NCBI GenBank assembly: GCA_964247055.1
Contig: OZ176058.1
Coordinates: 1,674,001 to 1,738,000 of the forward strand
Direction: 5' to 3'
Source: Paragordius varius
Lineage: Eukaryota; Nematomorpha
DNA: 64,000 bases
Part shown: one piece after another, positions 57,463 to 64,000 of the stretch
How positions within the stretch are numbered: the stretch's first letter is position 1
Layout of the letters: the number at the start of each line of letters is the position of its first letter
Notes under the pieces: generated by a model
Seen by the model: only the letters and a program-made list of their open reading frames with translations
Database searches by the model: none
What the model was told of the DNA's origin: nothing
Program-made: the position numbers and the translations under genes

Positions 57463-58255
57463 AGTCTGATAGAAAAATGATTTCCGCACATATTTTTTCA
57501 TAGAATATTTGGAGGCTTCATTCCAAAATAAAGTATATCTTAAACTATATATAAAAAGCAAAATAATATTTTCAAAAAATTTAATTTTTAGATGTGGGCT
57601 CAGAAAGTCTTAAATACATCCCTTTTCTAAAATGGGCTAGTTATCCTCAATTAATCGCAAAAATGCCACGATTGTGCGGGAAAAATATTTAATATATGCT
57701 AAATTTTGTTATTAGCTAAAAATATTTTAAAAATGCATACTTTTAAAAAATTTAAAAATGCATACTTTTTTAAAAAATTTTAATTGTTAGCAAAATTTTG
57801 CAGAATCCTACATCAAACTATTTTGAGGCATAGTGGAAACGGTTTAAAAACGCTTATAAACACTTTTTCTATTTAATTTGAAAATGCTAGTTTCTACCAC
57901 CTAGAATTATGATTTAAAGATTTGTTTGTTTTCAAACTTGGTAAAGGTGTAAAAACACAATTTATAAATTTGAATGGCAAATATTTAAAAATTCTAGGCT
58001 GATGGAAATGTCTAGAATATTTAAATTTAAATGAAGTTTTACAAGTAATGCGTTTTAAAATTATTATAAAATGCGCTTTAATAAATCAATTTTGAGCATT
58101 TTTCATAAAATAATGATATCAAATATTATCATATATATTACTTTTTTCGCGCAATCCCGGGGTTTTTGCGTTTGTTTTAAGGTAACTAGCCCATTTTAAA
58201 TAAGTGAAAAAGTTTGGGACTTTCAAAGCCAAAAAGCCCACATTTTATATGCTTA
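57463..58255. mobile_element. MITE-4 copy 1
   Basis: The left arm includes TCTGATAGAAAAATGATTTC, AGATGTGGGCTCAGAAAGTC and CTAAAATGGGCTAGTTATCC. The right arm holds their inverse: GGTAACTAGCCCATTTTAAA, GGGACTTTCAAAGCC and AAGCCCACATTT. The outermost right end is missing. No coding capacity is seen. The copies at 58726 and 60400 are related. Confidence 0.7.
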
Positions 58256-58725
58256 GTGATAATTATGTAATGAAGCCGTTAGCTTTTTAAATTTATATAA
58301 AACAAATTTTGAACATTAAAAGATAGTTTTCTATATAATTTGATGTTGATTTATGTTTGTATTAATATTTGTCCTCTCTCTTAGGCAAAAATTCGTAAAT
58401 TACTATTTGTATTAACACAATTAATTTCAATTTAAAAAATATTTAGATCTCGAATTGTATAGAGAAGGGATTTTTATCACGTTTCAAAATATCATATGCT
58501 TAGATATTTGCTAAAACTTAACCAAGGTATGCTTTTTTATGTCATAACTAGCATAAAATTGCACTAGGCAATCAAGAAAAGTAGCCTATTTTAACGGCGT
58601 TTTAATATAAGATTTTTGCATCCCACGTCTGGGATTTAATATAAGTTCCTTTTTTAAAAACTATTTAATTATATATTACACAGCATCCACAAAAAAATAA
58701 CCAGATGAAATATTTATATGGAAAA

Positions 58726-59730
58726 TTGGATTATCAGATTGCTTTTGGTTTTGATGATATAATAAAGTTATCAAAACATTTGTGGTATGTGCTCCATTTC
58801 AGAAAATAACAAATTTGCTCACATCTTTATAATAAAAATTTTTGATGAAAGGCAGAGGTTCCAAAAAATATTACTAAAATAATTATGAACTACATGTAAA
58901 ACAAAAACAGTATTTCAAAAAATTTAATTTTTAGATGGGGGCTCCGATAGCCAAATTTTTTCCTCCTCTAAAATGGGCTTGTTCTTTTAATATAAACGCA
59001 AAAATGCTGGTATTGGGCGATAAAAAATATTTTATGTGTTGAATTTTGATATAATCCAAATATAATGTTAAAAAGCATACTTTTTCAAAAATTTAAAATT
59101 TAGCAAAATTTTGTTCAAGCGTACTTTAAACTACTTTGTTTAATACCTTATACACTTTTTATATATAAGTTGATAATGCTGAATATTTCTAACACCTCAA
59201 AACATTGATATTATCATTCGTAAATTTATGTTAAAAAATTTTGTTTTTTTCCAAAAATGCTAAACATCTATTTATTTTGAAGCGAGAGAAATCTTTATCA
59301 TTAAATTGTATATAAAACGAGTGATTTTGTGGCTCAAAATAGTACAAAGTAAGTTCAAAATAATTCTGCTAAAATTTATATTTTGAAAAAGAATATGCAT
59401 TTTTACAAAAAAATTTTCAAATGATATCAAAAAGCATATATTTATTTCCATATTTGTCGCGCAACCCGATACTTTAACCTTATTTTAAAAGGATTGAACC
59501 ATTTTAATAGAGAAAAAATTTGGAACTTGAGTCCACGTCTAAAAACTTATTTTTTTGAAAATACTGTTTTTCTTTTTAAATGTAATTTATAATATTTTAT
59601 TGTAATATTTGGAATGAATCCTCTAGTTTTCAATAAAAAATAATATTAAAAATGTGCGCAAATCACTAAAAAAGTGTAAATAACTTTGTTCGTAACGATC
59701 GAAACCAAGAGCATCTTGATAATCCTGATA
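58726..59730. mobile_element. MITE-4 copy 2, about 1 kb
   Basis: The outer ends GGATTATCAGATTGCTTTTG and AGAGCATCTTGATAATCC are inverted. Inside are GATGGGGGCTCCGATAG with CTAAAATGGGCTTGTTC on the left and TTGAACCATTTTAATAG with GAGTCCACGTCTAA on the right. Long interrupted palindrome, non-coding. Confidence 0.7.
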
Positions 59731-59890
59731 CATTTTCCTATCAGATTATCTCTCTATATATATGTATTTTTATACCCCCAATTTTCCTAATGTTAAGTGT
59801 TTAGCTTTGACCGAAAAATTTATTGCATAATTTGCCAAAATTTCAAGTTTCCGTATGGAGCAAGTATTGTAAAAGTGAAAAAAATCCTTA

Positions 59891-60375
59891 CCACTTCATT
59901 CAAATTAGGGTATCTGAATACCTTAGACTATATTCAAGCCGATATAATAAAAAACCCTTATTTAAATTTATGCTTCTATCCTAATAAAATTATATAAATT
60001 ATCCAAATATAATTTAGTTCTAAAAAAATCTTCCCGATATGACTTTTACGTCGCCACTTTTATTTTGAACGATTTTTGCATCGTGTTTATTAGAATCCAA
60101 TGCTAATCTTTTATAAAACTCACATATAATTAAATGAAAAAAATGGTTTAATTCTATTATTTATATTATAAACCAATTCATACATTATGTGACAAAATTT
60201 TAACCATTCGGTTTTACCTTGTAATCAAGTTTTCTGAATAGTTTTTTTATATTTTGGTTCAATGTTGTAAAACTTTTGTCAAAGTTACTAGGTATTCCTT
60301 ATTTTTTAAAAAAATTAAATTTAAAAACCTGGGGTTTCCAACCACCCCAATTTGAATCAAAGGACTGAAATGTAT
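59891..60375. mobile_element. MITE-2 family copy
   Basis: CCACTTCATTCAAATTAGGG with GTATCTGAATACCTTAGAC on the left; CCAACCACCCCAATTTGAAT followed by CAAAGGACTGAAATGT on the right. Closest to 22447-22995. A 66-codon open stretch at its left (59797-59997) is chance. Confidence 0.7.
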
Positions 60376-60399
60376 GTGGTATATCCAAGTGCTGATATA

Positions 60400-61545
60400 A
60401 ACACAAACCGGGATTGCGCTATTAAAAAAATTTAAATATGCAAAGTTTTGATATCAATTAAAATATTAAAAAATGCATACTTTTTCTAAAATAAAATTTT
60501 TGTTGAAGCATACCTCATACAATTTGAGGCATAAGCCGTAAATTAAGATTTACTAAACACTTTTTGCACATAATTATATCATGCTAACATTTCCCTTCAG
60601 GATTATGATTAAAATATTCGTTCGTCTTCAAATTGCTTAAATATTGCTTAATTCAGCAAAATTTAACACTTGGATACAACACATTCATTTTAGTCCTTCT
60701 ATTCAAATTGGGGTAGTAAAATAGCCCAGGCTTGTTTAAAATTAAATTCTTTAAAAAATATGAAAGGAATCCACACCATTGCAAAATTTAGCACTTATAT
60801 AACATTAATAAACCGAACTATATCAAAAGTTTTATTCAAAAATACTTGATATTACTTATTTTAAGCTAAAAGCGATAGGTAAAAATTTAGTCAACGTGAC
60901 ATCTGGGCAATGGTAAAATTGAAAAATAATACAAAATAAACGGCTTTTTCTATTTTTCTCAATGTTATATGTAATTTAAATGTAATATTAGTTTTAATTT
61001 TACCCTTAAAACTAAATGAAGACGATATTTTGCAACAATATTAAATAAAAATGGCGTCGAAGTAGTTTGAGATGGAACTTTTTTTTCAATATAAAATTTA
61101 GATATTTTGGTATATTTATTTAATTTTTCTTATGATAGAAGCATAATTTTAAACTGGGACCGTTTCATTCAGTAGTTTTTTAAAATTCTAATTTAAATTT
61201 AGTCTGGGGTATTTAGATACCCCAATTTGATTCGAAGTGTTAATGTAAACGAATGTTTAGATAAAATTTTGAAGCGATAGAAAGGTTCAGCAATATTGAA
61301 TTATATAGCAAAATGTTTTTATAATATCATGCACTTTTATGCCTCAAAATAGTATAAAGTATTTCCAACATAACTTTGCAAAAAATCAAATTTAATTATG
61401 CACTTTTTAAAAATATTTTTTATGCAAAACTATTTAGTATAATTGAATTTTAATGGCGCAATCTTTGTATTTTTGGGTTTATTTTATGTGAACTAACCCA
61501 TTTTAAAAGAGCGAAAAATTGAGGACTTTCGAAGCCCACATATAA
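60400..61545. mobile_element. MITE-4 copy 3, split by a MITE-2 insertion
   Basis: The left part (60400-60660) and right part (61243-61545) align with 57650-58250. Both include GCATACTTTTTC/AAAAGTGCAT-type inner arms, and the right part includes AACTAACCCATTTTAAAAGA and GGACTTTCGAAGCCCACAT. The MITE-2 copy at 60664-61242 divides them, so MITE-2 was mobile after MITE-4. The left terminus is truncated. Confidence 0.7.
60664..61242. mobile_element. MITE-2 copy, most complete (579 bp)
   Basis: It begins TTAACACTTGGATACAACAC and ends TTCGAAGTGTTAA, so the outer 9 bp, TTAACACTT, are perfect inverted repeats. Inside are an ATTCAAATTGGGGTAG segment and its inverse GGGGTATTTAGATACCCCAA. If TTAA is the target rather than part of the element, a piggyBac-type origin is possible. 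The sequence does not settle this. Confidence 0.8.
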
Positions 61546-61646
61546 AATTATATTTTAAAAAAATACGGTTGTGCTTTTTATAAATAGGTTATGATATATT
61601 TTAGTGTTTAGAATCAAGGCTTAGCTTTCATTAAAAAATAAAAAAA
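61546..61646 (+). promoter_or_regulatory. Leader upstream of the last gene
   Basis: This short A+T-rich stretch lies between the end of MITE-4 copy 3 and the ATG at 61647. The start context is AAAAAAATGAGC. The promoter must lie here or within the MITE remnants, but no motif is distinctive. Confidence 0.35.
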
Positions 61647-63145
61647 ATGAGCGCGACTTTTACCATCAGTGATATAGACCGCCTTCCAGAAAAGTGTAAA
61701 GAGATTTTCATATCACTCGAAAGGTTTAAGACCAAAATTTTCATACACCATATACTTTCTACAGAAAAAATATATTTTATCAAGTTTTTTCTTATACCTT
61801 CCGATTTTGAACGCATTGTAATGATGTATAAAATTTTTATTTTTGATTGTCGATTATTGCCTTAAATGACCGCATTTATCCGCAATTCGCTTTGGCTGGT
61901 TTTATGTTTTTTAGCGATTTTACATCATTTTAACTGTTAAGTTAGATAATTTCTTTATATAATCTTGTAGAAAATGGTTAATATTTGAAAAAATCCAGAA
62001 AATAACATTTTTAAGGTCATATTTAGTTAACTATTAGACATATGTACATTCTTTGGGCGAATCGACATATGAAACCCGCAAAATTTGAAAATAATCAAGA
62101 CGAAATTTATGCAAAATTTTATTTATCTTTTCTGTGTGATATCTTATTGGATGACTCCAATATTTATCAAGTACTAAAATTTAATAAATTTAATTAAAAT
62201 ATAGAAAGACGTCCCAAATTTACCCACCGATGAATTCGAAAACTATAAAACAGCCATATTAAAACTAATTTTATCATATAAAGAATCTGATATTAACCTT
62301 GGAATAAAAAATGGTAAAAACAGTCCAGATTTTGAGTTACCCGTTGTGAATAAAGATATTTTATACAAAAATTTGGACACCTACCTTTGTAAATGGTTAA
62401 ATTTACTGATATCAAATGATTTATTAACTAATCTCAAAGACGAATTGTCAAAATCCAAAGCATTAAATCCTGAGAAAAACGATTGTTTGACAAAAGAGAC
62501 CAGTTTTACTGAATTGGAAAACTTTTCCATTATTCAAAATATTAAAGATGATTTCAATAGTCCTCATTTATTATCAAATTCAACTTGTCCACAAAAACTT
62601 ACAAATTCAGAAATATGTAAAGGACTAAAAAGCTTATTACCAAAATATCAAAGTTTACTGTTTGATATAAAAACCATACCGATGCAACAATCTAATTTTC
62701 TGCAATACCTTAAAAACGAAGATATGGTATAATTTTAATAAATATAAATATGGGTAAAAATAAATATGGGTAATATCATTTTGTGCATTACGTAATTTAA
62801 TGTTTTATAATGAATTTATATATAAATCAATACGAAACTAAATATTATTAATTTTTATATACATTATTTTTTCTTGTTTAAATTGATTTTTTACCTTTTA
62901 ACATTTAAATTTAAAATTAGATATGCTCTGAAAATATTTTTTTATTATAATTTTTAATTTGAAATATTAGGATTTACCATTTAATTTTCTATTATAATAT
63001 ATTCATTCAGGATTTAAGTTTGAAACATACGGAACTCATAAATCAGTATAAAAGTAAATGTGAATTTCAAATGAAGTTTATGGATGAGAATTGCATTCAA
63101 ATACTAAAATCCAAAGCCAAAGCCTTGGCTGAAAAAGATAAGTAA
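61647..63145 (+). CDS. Unrecognised multi-exon gene
   Basis: Exons 61647-61723, 62038-62170, 62205-62726 and 63011-63141/63145 join in phase (2, 0, 0). The protein starts MSATFTISDIDRLPEKCKEI and continues FISLERHMYILWANRHMKPA, KFENNQDEIYAKFYLSFLCD. Exon 3 encodes a mostly helical, Lys/Glu/Asn-rich middle (DVPNLPTDEFENYKTAILKL near its start). Exon 4 looks coiled-coil: DLSLKHTELINQYKSKCEFQ, then ILKSKAKALAEKDK. About 288 residues if it ends at TAA 63143-63145; however AA|GTAATT there is also a good donor, so it may continue past the window. I do not recognise the family. Exon 4 faintly recalls the C-terminal coiled coil of augmin subunit HAUS4, but this is too weak to name it. Intron 2 is only 34 nt; an 80-nt alternative (donor near 62129, acceptor 62208) would also keep phase but would remove plausible coding sequence. 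Confidence 0.65.
62171..62204 (+). other. 34-nt intron of the last gene
   Basis: GTACTAAAATTTAATAAATT then TAATTAAAATATAG. An in-frame TAA lies inside, so the flanking open stretches need it removed. Joining them gives ...DDSNIYQ-KDVPNLP... in one frame. Confidence 0.65.
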
Positions 63146-63200
63146 TTATAATTTTCGAGTTTTAAAAAATGAAATTTTTTAGAAATTATTATTTTTAATA

Positions 63201-63430
63201 ATTACAGTTCAAATTCACCCTCGAAAGAATTCGAATTCAAAATTATTTCTTTTTAAACTAATAAAACTTATTAATAATATATGGCATAGTTTATATTTTT
63301 TCAGTATTATTTTAATTTTATACAAGTTTTATTTTTTTAAATATAAAAAAATATGATAATTTATTTGAGGATGAATGTGAATTAGGGTGAGTTTGAATTG
63401 TTTAAGGATGAATTTGAATTATAAATGGTA
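63201..63430. mobile_element. MITE-1 copy
   Basis: Left ATTACAGTTCAAATTCACCC; right GTTTGAATTGTTTAAGGATG with ATTATAAATGGTA. It lies just after the last exon of the unrecognised gene. Confidence 0.8.
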
Positions 63431-63594
63431 TATTTTTAACGGGGTTTATGTGGTAAATTATTAATTATATATATATATATATATATAGTTTTGGTATTAA
63501 AATTTAAGCAAAATTTAGATTTGATTTGATATTAATAAAAAAAGTTTATATAATTTTTTCCGTGTTTTTTTCATTTATTTTTGGGACGCTTATA

Positions 63595-63857
63595 TACCAT
63601 TTACATTTCAAATTTACCTTTTAAAAACTCAAATTTAAAACAATTGAAATTCACCCTAAAAATAAATTATGTCTGTTTGAACTAATAAACCTTTTTATAA
63701 TATATGAATAGTTTATTATTTTTTCAATATGATTTTAATTTAAAACAAAATTTTATTTTTTAAAAATATAAAAAATATGAGTGATTTTTAATCTAAAAAA
63801 CTTATAATTTTTTTGAGGGTGAATGCGAATTGTTTAAGGGTAAATTTGAATATGGTA
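63595..63857. mobile_element. MITE-1 copy
   Basis: Left TACCATTTACATTTCAAATT; right GAATTGTTTAAGGGTAAATT with TATGGTA. With the following ACGGGGTTTATATGGTAAAT, (TA)n and CTTTGGTATT it repeats the arrangement at 63201-63560. Confidence 0.8.
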
Positions 63858-63884
63858 TATAATTTTTAACGGGGTTTATATGGT

Positions 63885-63923
<39 letters not shown>

Positions 63924-64000
63924 TTTGGTATTTATATTTAAGCAAAATCTATATCTGGTTTAATATTAATAAAAAAAAGTTTATATATTTTTTTAGTCTT

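Larger units (their letters stand above)
63201..64000. repeat. Two-copy tandem repeat of about 420 bp at the window end
   Basis: Each copy holds MITE-1, then AACGGGGTTTATRTGGTAAA, a (TA)n run, TTTGGTATT, AATTTAAGCAAAATYTA and AATATTAATAAAAAAAGTTTA. Copies run about 63201-63590 and 63595-64000. As in the MEAF6 triplication, the duplicated piece contains MITE-1 next to a TA tract. Confidence 0.8.

Noticed and set aside
57463-59730. Inverted repeats considered as one 2.3 kb element
   Set aside because: The outer ends at 57463 and 59750 do not pair with each other as well as the internal pairs do; two adjacent copies fit better.
59797-59997. 66-codon plus-strand frame starting MFSFDRKIYCI
   Set aside because: It overlaps the end of a MITE-2 copy and is not conserved in the related copy at 22447-22995.
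61631-61816. Minus-strand 61-codon frame antisense to exon 1 of the last gene
   Set aside because: The plus-strand exon joins in phase with three more exons; the antisense frame has no support.

Overview
This is a very A+T-rich (about four-fifths by eye) stretch of a eukaryotic nuclear genome, almost certainly an invertebrate animal. The evidence is spliced genes with animal-type orthologs (an ATG8/GABARAPL2-like gene and MEAF6), hAT and Tc1/mariner-type DNA transposons, a LINE tail, and many MITEs and AT microsatellites. Several introns are extremely short: 27 nt in the ATG8 gene, 34 nt in the last gene, and a possible 22 nt one in a transposase. Each of the first two is supported by matching reading phase. 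I cannot name the species.

Layout. Positions 1 to about 45.5 kb are a tandem segmental array of four diverged copies of one 8-10 kb unit: U1 1054-18257, U2 19948-28277, U3 28278-31935 (large internal deletion), and U4 33626-45540. Three of the four unit junctions carry the same internally deleted hAT element ('hAT-D'); the fourth junction (28277) is its empty site. Each unit has since received its own insertions, so the units serve as filled and empty sites for one another. The main insertions are a 3.2 kb IS630/Tc1/mariner-like element (U1), three copies of a second hAT family ('hAT-A/B/C'), a foldback element, mariner-derived MITEs, a tRNA-like SINE fragment and a LINE 3' end. U1, U2 and U4 also hold one minus-strand terminal exon of an unidentified gene. 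Its core differs between units almost only at synonymous positions, which suggests past protein-level selection.

From 46.6 to 51.06 kb lies an ATG8/GABARAPL2-like gene on the minus strand. Three exons are found (51061-51025, 50997-50942, 48610-48435), giving about 89 residues that join in perfect phase. The C-terminal exon is not seen. Downstream of exon 3 are repeated partial copies of that exon's tail, some keeping the splice donor. Only 208 bp separates its start codon from that of the divergent MEAF6 gene (51270-54582, plus strand, four exons), so the two probably share a bidirectional promoter. The end of the MEAF6 last exon, with its 3' flank, is tandemly triplicated.

From 55.3 to 61.5 kb the window is repeat-rich: palindromic MITE families, (TA)n tracts and a 23-nt G run. 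From 61.6 kb to the end is a plus-strand multi-exon gene I do not recognise (61647 to about 63145, possibly continuing past the window).

At least six non-autonomous repeat families recur and are given working names here: MITE-1 (ends TACCATTTACA, inserted in TA tracts), MITE-2 (ends TTAACACTT, about 550 bp), MITE-3 (ends TTTACAGT, about 300 bp), MITE-4 (ends near TTATCAGATTG, about 1 kb), a CAGGGGTGTTCAAC hAT MITE, and a CAGTRGTTCCCAA-like hAT MITE. I saw no retrovirus-like or other virus-like element, no CRISPR array, and no rRNA or intact tRNA gene.
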